Assembly: GCA_019359435.1 (NCBI GenBank)
Contig: JAHHHI010000102.1
Span: forward strand, 62,001-126,000
Origin: Kaiparowitsia implicata GSE-PSE-MK54-09C
GTDB lineage: Bacteria; Cyanobacteriota; Cyanobacteriia; Elainellales; Elainellaceae
Direction of reading: 5' to 3'
DNA length: 64,000 bases
The notes under the pieces were generated by a model that worked only from the letters and a program-made list of their open reading frames with translations, was not told the DNA's origin and did not search any database. Below, piece after piece: positions 8,360-17,060 of this stretch; position 1 is the stretch's first letter, and each line of letters opens with the position of its first letter. The position numbers and the translations under genes were made by a program.

Positions 8360-9795
8360 GCCTCAGGCAGGGGATTGTACGAGATCACGGAGACGCCCGA
8401 GCTGGCGATGAAGAGCTCCCGCACGTCGAGGTCATGCGGGCCATGCCTCTTCTTGACGACCGTGATGCTGCGCCTGAGCCGGCCTTCATGCTCCATGATG
8501 CGAAGCAGGAGCACTGTGTCTCCGAGGAAGCTGACATCGACGTCTATCCCGACGTTGTGCCCCAGCAGCCCATGCTGCGCCACGATGAGCATCGTCAAGA
8601 CGTTGGCGCGGGCAAGATGCTTGAGGAGGGATTGGATATCCCGCACGGCTTTATCGCGATGCGGCAGCGAGTTCAGATAGCCCGTGAAGCTGTCGATGAC
8701 GACGACGCGCGTTTTATTCTCGGCGACGACCTTCTGGACAATCTGCCCGAACTCGCCGGGCGAGATCTCGTTGGGGCTGAAGTCACAGATGACGAGCTGG
8801 CCGTCCTTGTGAAACTGGCGAAGGGCCATGCCAAGGCCCTCCGATCGGCGGAAGAAGGTTTCCAGCCGTTCCTCGAACAGGAACAGCGCCACGCTTTCGC
8901 CGCGCTGCAGTGCCGCCGTGGCGTAGAGCGATGACATCGTCGATTTGCCGGTGCCGGACTGGCCGATGACAAGTGTGATCGTTCCCGACTCCTGCCCGCC
9001 ACCGAACATTTCATCGAGCGCCTCCACCCCTGATTTGATGAGCTGTGGCTTGACGACTTCGACTGCAGATCCTGGGACAATTCGTGGGAATACGACGACG
9101 CCCTGGCCCTCGCGGATCGCCATGTCGTGGTAGCCATCGGCGAATGCCACGCCGCGCATTTTGCTGACTTCGATGCGACGGCGCACCGCGCCGTACTCCT
9201 CAAGTGACTTGTCGAACCGGATCACGCCGTGAGCGATCCCTTCGATTTCCTCACCGCTGCGCTCTCCGCCGTTCGTCTGGGTATCCAGCAGTAGGGCGAC
9301 GATCCCCTTTTTTGCCAGGAAGGACTTGAACCCCATCAGTTCACGCCGGAAGCGCGGCGTATCGCCGGTGATCAGACGAATCTCAAGGAGAGAATCGTAG
9401 ACCAGCCTGTCAGGCTTGTGTTCCTCGATGGCACGCTCGATTGCCATGCGGGTTTCGTCGAGGCGAAGTTCCGCTGTCTGAAATATCGTCTGGTCGGCAG
9501 CTCCATTGACCGCCTCTGAACCCGAGAGTTCCTCAACGTGGATGCCGTCGAGCGTCCAGCCATGTGATCGCGCAATCGCGCGCAACTCCGCGGCCGTTTG
9601 CGAGAGGCTGACATAGATGCAGCGCTCGCCCGCATCGACGCCTGCCCGCAGAAACTGCAGAGCAGCCGTCGTCTTTCCCGCGCCAGGGGCGCCTTGCATG
9701 ATGTAAAGGTTCGCGCTTGGGAGGCCGCCGCGCAGGATGTCGTCTAACCCAGCAATACCGGAGCTGACGACTGGTGGCTTTTTAGGTTTCGCCAT
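8356..9795 (-). CDS. KaiC-like double RecA-domain ATPase
   Basis: 479 residues with two tandem KaiC/RecA domains, each with a Walker A motif (GAPGAGKTT in CI, GQSGTGKST in CII). CII keeps the catalytic Glu pair (LFEER); in CI the position aligned with the Glu pair of cyanobacterial KaiC reads SLSQ. At the CII phospho-site the DSHIST motif aligns with DVDVSF, so the Ser is kept and the Thr is Phe. It heads an operon with a kinase and receiver, and there is no kaiA or kaiB nearby, so a signalling ATPase rather than a proven clock. ATG 9795 is preferred over TTG 9816. Confidence 0.87.
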   Translation of the reverse strand: MAKPKKPPVVSSGIAGLDDILRGGLPSANLYIMQGAPGAGKTTAALQFLRAGVDAGERCIYVSLSQTAAELRAIARSHGWTLDGIHVEELSGSEAVNGAADQTIFQTAELRLDETRMAIERAIEEHKPDRLVYDSLLEIRLITGDTPRFRRELMGFKSFLAKKGIVALLLDTQTNGGERSGEEIEGIAHGVIRFDKSLEEYGAVRRRIEVSKMRGVAFADGYHDMAIREGQGVVVFPRIVPGSAVEVVKPQLIKSGVEALDEMFGGGQESGTITLVIGQSGTGKSTMSSLYATAALQRGESVALFLFEERLETFFRRSEGLGMALRQFHKDGQLVICDFSPNEISPGEFGQIVQKVVAENKTRVVVIDSFTGYLNSLPHRDKAVRDIQSLLKHLARANVLTMLIVAQHGLLGHNVGIDVDVSFLGDTVLLLRIMEHEGRLRRSITVVKKRHGPHDLDVRELFIASSGVSVISYNPLPEA

Positions 9796-10100
9796 GTTCT
9801 GCCGTGATGCTTTCAAATGAGCGCCTGCACCGATAGGCGTCGAAGCTCGGTTATCGAATATGCGACTCGCCGTAGCAGGTCTGGCTACCGAAAAGGGTCT
9901 CCGCTCATCGCATAGCGAGCCCTTGCCGCCGGTGAGGTTTGGCCGGAGAGGGCGGATCTGTCCATACGGGCCAAACGAGTTCGTCTTTGGAACCCCCGAG
10001 GACCATGGGTACTTCCATCAATTTTTAACTTTCCTGCACACGATGCAGTTCCCATTCCCGCCTACACCACCGGCTCCGTTCTCAAAGCCGCGCAGGTGCC
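9796..10100. other. Divergent intergenic region between the KaiC-like operon and the MHYT gene
   Basis: About 300 bases that must contain both divergent promoters. No clear operator, terminator or EcfG-type site was found. GGAAC at ~9989 lacks a partner CGTT at the right distance. Confidence 0.6.
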
Positions 10101-12596
10101 ATGTATCGAACATTGTCGTGCCTGATCGACGAGCATGCGGCATGGGTGCTTCCGTTGTCGGTGCTGGTCTGCTGGGTTTCGTGCCACGCAACGTTCGGCT
10201 TGCTCAAACAGGCACGTGAAAGCACGGGCTGGGCCGCTGCCATCTGGCTAGTCGCCACCGGTGCCGCCGCCGGCGCAGGCATCTGGAGCACGCATTTCAT
10301 CGCGATGCTCGGTTACGATCCGCCACTCAGCGTCGGCTATGATGTAGGCCTGACGCTGGCATCACTGGGGGTTGCCATGGCGACGGCTTTCGCCGCCGTG
10401 TCGTTGATACGAGGTGCCGCCAGTGCCAGCGAGATTGTCGCGAGCGGCGTCCTGCTGACGATAGGCATCGCATCGATGCATTTCATCGGGATGGCGGGCG
10501 TCCGCATTCCCGGTCGCTTTGTCTGGGACGAGGCGCTCGTCGCCTTGGCACTCGCGTCCGGTATCCTGCTGACTTGCGCGGCGTTGTTCGTGTTCATCCG
10601 CCGGCCGACGCGCTACCCCCGTGCCGTTGCAGCATCATTTCTGGCCTGCTCCATCGGGACCTTGCACTTCGTCTCGATGGCGGCAGCGCGAGCGGTGCCG
10701 GACCCGTCGATTGCCGCGCCGGATGATGGGTTGGCGCGGGGGGCACTTGCGGCCGGTATAGCGGCCGCGATGCTGACGATCCTGGCGTTCTCGGCGCTGG
10801 TCTTGTTCGCCGACCGCCTCAGGCGCGCCAACCGCGAGCTAGCATCGCATGGTGCAGCGCTGCGCGTCAGCGAGGAGCGTCTGGGGCGAGCCCTCGATGC
10901 GGGAAGCGACGGCCTATGGGACTGGAATATCGGCACGGGCCAAACCTGGTTCTCCGACCGCTGGGCAACGATGCTGGGCTACGAGCCAGCAGAGCTTGAG
11001 GGCCATGTTCGTACTTGGCAACGCCTGATCCATCCTGAGGACGAGCCAAAAGCTTTGGAGCTCTTGCAGGCCCATTTCGACGGCCACTCGCCGGTCTACG
11101 AGTGCGAGCATCGGTTGCGCCGCAAGGACGGCAGCTGGGGTTGGGTGCTCGCGCGCGGAAAGATCGTCGAGCGCGATGCTCTGGACCGGCCCCAACGCAT
11201 CGTCGGCACACATATCGACATCGAGCAACGCAAGATCGCGGAGCAGCGGATTGCGCACATGGCGCGTCACGACGGGCTGACCGACCTGACCAATCGGGCC
11301 TGCTTCCACGAACTTCTGCGTTCCGCATTGCGGGAGATTGCCAACGGCGGCAGCGGCTGCGCGGTGATGTGCCTAGACCTCGACCGCTTCAAGTCCGTCA
11401 ATGATACGGTCGGTCACATGGTCGGCGACCAGCTGCTGAAGCTCGTCGCTGCGCGGATTGCCGGGTGCGTCCATCCCGCGGACACAGTGGCGCGGCTGGG
11501 GGGCGACGAATTCGCCGTTTTGGTTAAGAATAACCCGATGGAAGAAGGCCTCGGCCGCCTTGCCAAGGAGCTGATCCTGGCCGTCGGAAAGCCGTTGTTC
11601 TTTAATGGGCAGACCGTCGACGTCGGCCTTAGCATCGGGATCGCGCGCGCTCCAAAGCACGGCCTCGTCGCTGAGCTTCTCTTCAGCCGGGCCGATCTCG
11701 CCCTTTACCGAGCGAAGGCCGAGGGCCGCGGTTGCTATCGGATGTTCGACGCAGCGATGGACGAAGCCATTACGAGGCGACGCGAACTCGAACGCGATCT
11801 CAGAACGGCACTGGCGAACGGGGAATTGGAACTGCACTATCAGCCGCAGATGAATGCTAGGACGTGTGAACTCGTAGGCTTCGAAGCCCTCGCACGTTGG
11901 CGGCATCCGGCGCGTGGCTCCATACCTCCAAGCGAGTTTATTCCGCTGGCCGAGGAGACCGGCCTCATATCGGCGCTCGGAGAATGGGTCTTGCGGACCG
12001 CCTGCAGCGAGGCCGCGCGCTGGAGCCGGCCTCTCAAGATCGCAGTCAATCTGTCGCCTCGGGAGTTCCAGCAGAGCGACCTTCCCGACCTCATTCTCGG
12101 CATCCTGACGGAGACCGGTCTGTCCCCGGCCCGGCTGGAGATTGAAGTCACCGAGACGGCGATCTTCGCCGATAGGGACCGCGCGCTGTCGATCCTGCGG
12201 CGGCTGAAGGCGCTTGGAATCAGCATCGCGATGGACGACTTCGGAACGGGCTACGCTTCGCTGGCGACCTTGCAGGCCTTCCCCTTTGATAAGATCAAGA
12301 TCGACAGATCCTTCGTCGGACAGGTCGAAACCTGCCCGCAGGCCGCGGTGATCGTTCGCACCGTTCTGGGACTGGGACGCAGCCTCGGCATCGGCGTCGT
12401 AGCGGAGGGGGTCGAGACCGCTGGCCAGGTGCAGTTCCTGATCGACGAGGAGTGTGAAGAACTCCAAGGCTATCTGTTCGGGAAGCCGCAGCCGATCGAA
12501 AGCTTCCCTGAAGCCATGTGCGGCCGGCAGACAACCGACGCCGCGATCAGGGCGGTGCCGGTTAGAGCTCGCGCGCAAATGGCGGTTGCATCGTAG
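10101..12596 (+). CDS. MHYT-PAS-GGDEF-EAL cyclic-di-GMP signalling protein
   Basis: 831 residues. The N-terminal ~240 form a seven-helix MHYT membrane sensor with repeated motifs (STHFIAML, ASMHFIGM, GTLHFVSM). A PAS/PAC domain follows (~255-375), then GGDEF (~385-545, intact RLGGDEFAVL) and EAL (~555-810, intact GFEALARW and MDDFGTGYASL). Both catalytic motifs look competent. The inhibitory I-site is HPAD instead of RxxD, so product feedback on the cyclase is probably absent. MHYT domains are proposed to bind copper and sense oxygen, CO or NO. It is monocistronic. Confidence 0.95.
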   Translation: MYRTLSCLIDEHAAWVLPLSVLVCWVSCHATFGLLKQARESTGWAAAIWLVATGAAAGAGIWSTHFIAMLGYDPPLSVGYDVGLTLASLGVAMATAFAAVSLIRGAASASEIVASGVLLTIGIASMHFIGMAGVRIPGRFVWDEALVALALASGILLTCAALFVFIRRPTRYPRAVAASFLACSIGTLHFVSMAAARAVPDPSIAAPDDGLARGALAAGIAAAMLTILAFSALVLFADRLRRANRELASHGAALRVSEERLGRALDAGSDGLWDWNIGTGQTWFSDRWATMLGYEPAELEGHVRTWQRLIHPEDEPKALELLQAHFDGHSPVYECEHRLRRKDGSWGWVLARGKIVERDALDRPQRIVGTHIDIEQRKIAEQRIAHMARHDGLTDLTNRACFHELLRSALREIANGGSGCAVMCLDLDRFKSVNDTVGHMVGDQLLKLVAARIAGCVHPADTVARLGGDEFAVLVKNNPMEEGLGRLAKELILAVGKPLFFNGQTVDVGLSIGIARAPKHGLVAELLFSRADLALYRAKAEGRGCYRMFDAAMDEAITRRRELERDLRTALANGELELHYQPQMNARTCELVGFEALARWRHPARGSIPPSEFIPLAEETGLISALGEWVLRTACSEAARWSRPLKIAVNLSPREFQQSDLPDLILGILTETGLSPARLEIEVTETAIFADRDRALSILRRLKALGISIAMDDFGTGYASLATLQAFPFDKIKIDRSFVGQVETCPQAAVIVRTVLGLGRSLGIGVVAEGVETAGQVQFLIDEECEELQGYLFGKPQPIESFPEAMCGRQTTDAAIRAVPVRARAQMAVAS

Positions 12597-13065
12597 CTCT
12601 AGTCCATTGCATTAAGCTGCAATGGCGGGGTTGGCCACTATGTAGTGACGGTGAATTACGACGCCCGTTCGTGACGGATGCACGTTTGCTCGTGGAAGAT
12701 AATTCGTGATGTGTGACCGCGCGAGCAAGTTTGATTCCGAGGCATGCAGTGGCGCCAGCGCGCCCGATTTCAATCTGGTGTCTCAGGGTGGAATCGTCGG
12801 AAGCCATACCTGAAGCCATGGATCCGAAGCACCCGTGAAACGCTGCCGACGCCGAGCTTAACGCTCTCGCTATAGCTGTTCCGCTGGAACGCGGGCGTCG
12901 GAGTGGGCCGACCAAGCTGATCGTGATAGTGACCGCCCAAGGCTAGACCACGTCGTGGTTTCCTGACGGGCGCGTGAGCCTGCGGAGAGTTAGAGGGCGG
13001 ACGCGATAGCCGTGACGGGTTGAAGTCGGGAGAAAGGCTTCCGGCGCCCGTCGCGGAGAACCGCG
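12597..13065. other. Gene-free stretch before the ArdC fragment
   Basis: About 470 bases with only short, unconvincing frames on both strands. No hairpin with a U-tract and no promoter of recognised type. It marks the left side of the accessory region. Confidence 0.6.
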
Positions 13066-13302
13066 ATGTCCAGAACCACCGCCCGCGCTCGTCCCAGTTC
13101 TGACCGGGCGAGCCTTTACGACGACATCACCAACAAGATCCTCGCCAAGTTGGAGGCTGGGCGCGTGCCATGCCCTTGGACTGAGGTTGGTGAAAAAAGA
13201 CATCGTCGCGCGAGGCCTGGGTTTTTGGCCCCGCAAGCGCGGCGGCGCAGGCGCTGGCGGAGTTTGAGCGTCGCAGATCCGACGGCGAGCGCAAGCGAGT
13301 AG
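13066..13302 (+). pseudogene. ArdC/TraC-like antirestriction protein, N-terminal fragment
   Basis: The first ~37 residues (ASLYDDITNKILAKLEAGRVP) match the N-terminus of ArdC/DUF1738 ssDNA-binding antirestriction proteins from conjugative elements. Homology ends there, far short of the usual ~300 residues, and the rest is low-complexity Arg-rich sequence. In another frame, 13199 to about 13390 reads EAWVFGPASAAAQALAEFER and ends in a stop, like the tail of an unrelated small protein. This is a junction of two gene remnants. Confidence 0.6.
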
Positions 13303-13425
13303 CTATCTTCAGGAGGCGCGGCAACTACATTGTCGCCCCGTGCCGGAGTGCGATTGACGAGACACGAATTTTTCGGTGCAGAGTTTGAAATCACGCGCCG
13401 TCGCTTGCCTGTGTGGGCTAATGGC

Positions 13426-13836
13426 CTAAAGCCATCGAAGTGCCCCGGAAATTGCGTATGACCTCGACCCTCTGCGCGCTGGGTCACCGTTACCAAATGA
13501 TGCTTCCTCATCGGCGAAACATCCGTCGAAGCTCTCAACCTCATCGGCCTCGTCGTCGTAAAGCATCTTGCTGAGGACGACATAACGGCTGATCGTTGTC
13601 GGTGTAACATCGCGGATGCATCTCTCGCGCAACTTGGCTCGTGATGCACGATCATTGCGCAGCTCCGGGGGATGGATTACGTACTCCTCACTCCACTTCA
13701 GCATGCGCTGCAGATTCAGATCCCAACTGAGGCAGGCCTGCTGGATACGCGTCAGCGGCTGCTTTGCCCGAGCGGGTTCGAAGACCGTGAGAACTGCCCC
13801 TACCGCGAGTGATATCGACACCTGACGTCTCGCCAT
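13426..13836 (-). CDS. Hypothetical exported protein
   Basis: 136 residues from ATG 13836, which has a GGGGGG stretch just upstream; a longer frame exists but begins in unlikely sequence. The N-terminus resembles a signal peptide (MARRQVSISLAVGAVLTVF, cleavage near ARA). The mature part includes QACLSWDLNLQRMLKWSEEY, a conserved-looking LRERCIRDVTPTTISRYVVL and an acidic tail. No family recognised. The context is small stress-island genes. Confidence 0.5.
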   Translation of the reverse strand: MARRQVSISLAVGAVLTVFEPARAKQPLTRIQQACLSWDLNLQRMLKWSEEYVIHPPELRNDRASRAKLRERCIRDVTPTTISRYVVLSKMLYDDEADEVESFDGCFADEEASFGNGDPARRGSRSYAISGALRWL

Positions 13837-14099
13837 GCGGCCGCCCCCCAAGCATCTCGCTCGACATTCTCTTAGCGCATTCTGCAGAAGGCGGTAGTTC
13901 GACGCTCTGCATGAATGCCAAGGCGTCAAAAAAGGCCTCCCACCGGCCGACGCGTGATGTGGGAGAAGTGATTGACCGGCTCGTTGGCAGCCACCGCTGC
14001 TGCAATGGGAAATCGCCAGCGGCGCAATAAATCTGCCTGATCTAATCCGCACATCGCGTCATCTATTTGGAAGCTGCGGTACAATGCCTCGATACGACG

Positions 14100-14393
14100 T
14101 CAGAAGACATCACGCTGCAACCGGGGCGGCTGCGGTAGGGGCTCGTTTGAGACTGTGCGAAGCTCGACCTCCCTCTCGATCTCCAGGAGGGCACGCGCAT
14201 ACTCATGGGCGATTTCAGGGGCCTGCGCGGCCATTGAAACGGCCCAATGCTTCGAAGCGACTGTAGCAACCTCGTAATCGCCACAGAGCTCCCGAAGGAG
14301 TGGGTTGACGTCAACTGCCCGCGGCAGCGCCGCACGAACGTGGGGAAGCCGCAGCATCAGTCGTGCCAAACCCGATCGTTGTTCTGGGGTCAT
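14100..14393 (-). CDS. Hypothetical helical protein
   Basis: 97 residues beginning MTPEQRSGLARLMLRLPHVR from ATG 14393, with GGACGAG just upstream as a plausible ribosome site. Predominantly helical and charged (EYARALLEIEREVE). No family recognised. A second overlapping minus-strand frame at 14063-14335 has poorer composition and is taken as its shadow. Confidence 0.5.
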   Translation of the reverse strand: MTPEQRSGLARLMLRLPHVRAALPRAVDVNPLLRELCGDYEVATVASKHWAVSMAAQAPEIAHEYARALLEIEREVELRTVSNEPLPQPPRLQRDVF

Positions 14394-14628
14394 AGCTCGT
14401 CCAATCCGGTCGCTGCCAGCGCACCGTCTGGGGAGATGTGCACCGGCGGCTAGCTCGCCGGCCGTGGATCAACCCGTCGAGATGCGCTTGATTTGACCGA
14501 TTAGGTTCGGTTCGCCAAGCACCAAGGGAATCCCGCAACCTTACTCATCCCAGCTGACTTCCAGGCCTTGAAACTGCACTCCGCGGCATTTTAAATTCTC
14601 GGAGTTGATTTCCGGCAAGGAGGGGAAA

Positions 14629-14850
14629 GTGCCGTTCTCGTCGTTGACCGATTACATTGACCTCGCTCGGGCCCAGGCCGCGTTAGAGGCCGCCTGGAAC
14701 GACGTCAGTACGACTATTCCCGAAGAGATGGCTCAAAAAGAACGTAAACGGCTGGCCTATATGGTAGCGACCCTGGTCGGTACGGCCGAGAACGAGGCCG
14801 ATCTGAAGGAGCGGGCCCTCGACCGGTTCCGACAATCGCTCGTCGCATAA
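14629..14850 (+). CDS. Small helical protein, paralogue of the protein at 18889
   Basis: 73 residues from GTG 14629, preceded by a strong AAGGAGG site. The sequence (PFSSLTDYIDLARAQAALEAAW) lines up with the protein at 18889-19122 over nearly its full length (PFSSLRDPSDLARAYAVMDAAW), including the ERxRLAYxxAxxxGxA core. This is a duplicated small-protein family of unknown function. Soluble, mostly alpha-helical. Confidence 0.72.
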   Translation: MPFSSLTDYIDLARAQAALEAAWNDVSTTIPEEMAQKERKRLAYMVATLVGTAENEADLKERALDRFRQSLVA

Positions 14851-15002
14851 AATGGCCGTGCAGGATTTATCGCTATTCGCTGGGCCCGCGCCCGGCTCAC
14901 CACGTTCGTTTCGAGGTGGCGAACGTTACGCTTCTTCGCGCGCCGTTACGCGACCGCGTCGGATGGGTTCCCGGCTTTTGCATGAGGCCACGGCAAGGCT
15001 CT

Positions 15003-15206
15003 TCAGATCGCGTCCTTGGCGACGGGCTGAGATCGCCGCGCAATATCCAAGAGTTGACGAGATAGTCGGGGTCCGCAGACCTGGTTCTTGTCGTGGCCCT
15101 CGCGAGCCAACTGCTTGCGTATGTCCTCGACACACGAGCAGGCGCCAGAGCCTGCTAATTCAAAAGCTCTTTCAAGTGAGGTTTGGCCTGGCCTTATTGA
15201 GTTCAT
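15003..15206 (-). CDS. Small protein, paralogue of the protein at 22835
   Basis: 67 residues. SLERAFELAGSGACSCVEDI and RKQLAREGHDKNQVCGPRL align without gaps with the 22835-23053 protein (ALERAIDIARLGRCETLDDI, RRQLHREGFGLQRHEIAGPVL), and both continue QLLxIARRx. This resembles a short helical nucleic-acid- or protein-binding unit; no named family is recognised. ATG 15206 follows a GAGACGAAG stretch. Two copies 7.6 kb apart on the same strand suggest an old duplication. Confidence 0.68.
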   Translation of the reverse strand: MNSIRPGQTSLERAFELAGSGACSCVEDIRKQLAREGHDKNQVCGPRLSRQLLDIARRSQPVAKDAI

Positions 15207-15231
15207 CTTCGTCTCGGGTGCTAGCCCATGC

Positions 15232-15425
15232 TCAATCGGTGGGGCGCTTACGGGAAGTCAAATAGCGCGATACCGCCTGCTCCAGGGAGGCTCGCTCACG
15301 GCCCAATGAAGATTGTTCGGCGCCTTCTCCAAAAAGCGCAAACGTACCAACGCCTCCCGGAACTGATCGCTGCTGGTGATGGCGAAGTCGACGCACTGCA
15401 AAATCGAACCTGTACTCTGGCGCAT
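15232..15425 (-). pseudogene. Small hypothetical protein with apparent one-base frameshift
   Basis: From ATG 15425 the frame reads MRQSTGSILQCVDFAI, then FREALVRLRFLEKAPN, and then degenerates. One base added after GGGC (near 15301) joins it to RERASLEQAVSRYLTSRKR and a stop at 15232, giving a coherent helical protein of about 64 residues. Without the change the product ends in WSRRYRAI at 15258. No family recognised. Confidence 0.4.
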
Positions 15426-15614
15426 GGGTATCCTCCATGCGTAGTCTCTACCCGACCTGACCGGGCGCAATGTCAAATGACAGGTCTCAGCCGCGCGCTG
15501 CGGGGGGCGGCAGCGCATGGTTCGAGTCACTGGCGCCGCTAGGAGCCCTCAGGTCACCTCCGAGACCGTTCAATTCCTGGGGGCAAACTGAACGGAAATC
15601 GGGACATTTCCTGA

Positions 15615-15644
15615 CCTTCGATCCGACGACTGTCGGATCGAAGG
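15615..15644. repeat. Perfect 13-bp inverted repeat with 4-base loop
   Basis: CCTTCGATCCGAC at 15615-15627 and GTCGGATCGAAGG at 15632-15644 are exact reverse complements around GACT. No T-run follows on either strand, so it is not a standard terminator. It sits at the edge of a gene-free AT-rich stretch and may be a protein-binding site or a remnant end. Confidence 0.7.
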
Positions 15645-16036
15645 CTTTGGGGAAATAAGTCGCGGTCGAGATCCTTGATTAATTTGCGCGGTCGAACAGG
15701 CTTGGTCGCCGCAAAAAGCAAACCAATGACGACAATACGCCTATTACAAAAAATGTCGTTGCTTGCAATTAACCGCGACGATCCCGGTAATATTTAAGAT
15801 AGGCATTCAATCATTTATCGTCGCCTTTCGAGCGATCTCGTTGCAATAGGCAGCGGGAATTCGAATATATTCGTAACGTCCCGCTCGCCTCATAAGAGGA
15901 TATCTTCATTATCGGAAGCTTGTCTGCCGACCTTAGTCGGTCTTTCTCGCCAGCCTTTCCGCCGTTCCCCAGCCGGCCTCGGGCGGCTTTCTCTTGCCCG
16001 GAGCACCCTATGAGCTTGATGCGAGCCGCGCTGCTT
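15645..16036. other. AT-rich gene-free stretch with nested palindromes
   Basis: About 390 bases without a supported gene, distinctly AT-richer than its neighbours (for example 15715-15815). It contains the 12-bp palindrome CGAATATATTCG at 15862-15873, flanked by GCGGGA (15853-15858) and TCCCGC (15879-15884), a nested dyad of 32 bases. It could be an operator, an attachment remnant or a small-RNA locus; nothing decides between these. Confidence 0.5.
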
Positions 16037-16255
16037 CTACGGCTCTTGTGCGCGATCCCTCTCGGAGCGTTTTGCAGGCTGATCTTCGTACTCTTCCAAG
16101 GCGGCGATCAGCCTCTCCCGCAGTTCACGGATTGCAGCCAGCGTCGCCCCGCAACCTCCGCACGTGATCAAGCTTTCGTCGTGTGACCATTCCGGCACCT
16201 GCACGGCGAGCGCCCCACACGCTTCACACCCGAAGCGTGGATCATCCGTCGGCAT
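16037..16255 (-). CDS. Small zinc-ribbon protein
   Basis: 72 residues from ATG 16255 (TTG 16261 possible). Two CxxC pairs, CEACGA near residue 11 and CGGCGA near residue 32, form a zinc ribbon, followed by a helical tail (AIRELRERLIAALEEYED). It shares layout and spacing with the minus-strand zinc-ribbon protein at 16977-17270, and the amidase gene lies between them. The role is unknown; such proteins bind nucleic acid or partner proteins. Confidence 0.65.
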   Translation of the reverse strand: MPTDDPRFGCEACGALAVQVPEWSHDESLITCGGCGATLAAIRELRERLIAALEEYEDQPAKRSERDRAQEP

Positions 16256-16412
16256 AGGCAAGCCCGCTTTTCCTGTTGCGCAGCGGCAACCGTCGGCGTT
16301 CTGGCGGGTGGCGTCTAACGCTGCGCAGCGGCAATCCCCAGCGACACGCCGAGACGGTTAACCACCTCTGAAACCGGGCTTGCCCGAAACTTCGACTTTC
16401 CGGAGACATCCC

Positions 16413-17060
16413 ATGAACACTCGCGACGTGCGGGCCGAAGACCAGAACGGCGATCCAAGCTCCAGCGGGGATGCGGCTGGCTGCGATGGCATCGTGGGCC
16501 CGCAGACGATCAGGGCACTGCAGGCGGCCGTCGCCGAGAGGTCGGAGCCCCGGGAGCCAGCGCGGGTCGTACCGTCCGATTGGATACCGGCGGTTCGGCT
16601 CGATCGCATCATCGTACACTGGACGGCCGGAGCGCATCGGGCATCGGGGCTCAACAAGAGCCACTACTACATCCTGATCGAGGCCGACGGCATGCTGGTT
16701 CGCGGCACGCCTTCGATCGCCGCGAACAGGATCGGCGGCACGGGCCCGCGCGCAAGCGGCTCGATCGGCGTGTCGCTCTGCTGCATGGCAGGCGCGATCG
16801 AGAGCCTGTTCAAGGCTGGCAGCGCGGCGATGCCAATGGCGCAGTGGGAGACCCTTCCCGCCGTACTGGCTGACCTCTGCCGGCTCTTCGGCATCCCGGT
16901 CACGCCAAAGACCGTTCTCTCGCATGCCGAGGTGCAAGCGATGCTGGGCATCAAGCAGCGCGGCAAGTGGGACATTTCAAGGCTGGCGTTCGAACCAAAA
17001 ATCGTCGGCGCAAAGGCCTGCGGCGACCGGCTGCGGCGGGATGTACCGGCGATCCTGTGA
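16413..17060 (+). CDS. N-acetylmuramoyl-L-alanine amidase-like protein
   Basis: 215 residues from ATG 16413 (CGGAGA upstream). Residues ~18-40 (DGIVGPQTIRALQAA) look like the C-terminal half of a PG_binding_1 repeat. The rest is amidase_2-like: IIVHWTAGAHRASGLNKSHY holds the first zinc His, and SHAEVQAMLGIKQRGKWDI the second His and catalytic Lys region. The fold resembles phage endolysin amidases. There is no signal peptide, so it may be a phage or gene-transfer-agent leftover, or be exported with help. Its 3' end overlaps the convergent zinc-ribbon frame by 84 bases. Confidence 0.75.
   Translation: MNTRDVRAEDQNGDPSSSGDAAGCDGIVGPQTIRALQAAVAERSEPREPARVVPSDWIPAVRLDRIIVHWTAGAHRASGLNKSHYYILIEADGMLVRGTPSIAANRIGGTGPRASGSIGVSLCCMAGAIESLFKAGSAAMPMAQWETLPAVLADLCRLFGIPVTPKTVLSHAEVQAMLGIKQRGKWDISRLAFEPKIVGAKACGDRLRRDVPAIL

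Noticed and set aside
8356-9795. A circadian kaiBC locus
   Set aside because: No kaiA or kaiB is present in the window, and the CI catalytic and CII phosphorylation residues differ; only a KaiC-like ATPase can be claimed.
11373-12578. 401-codon minus-strand frame opposite the EAL domain
   Set aside because: Antisense to intact GGDEF and EAL domains; composition is that of a shadow frame.
15515-15550. GGTTCGAGTC resembling a tRNA T-arm
   Set aside because: The flanking bases do not pair as a T-stem and no anticodon or D-arm lies upstream.
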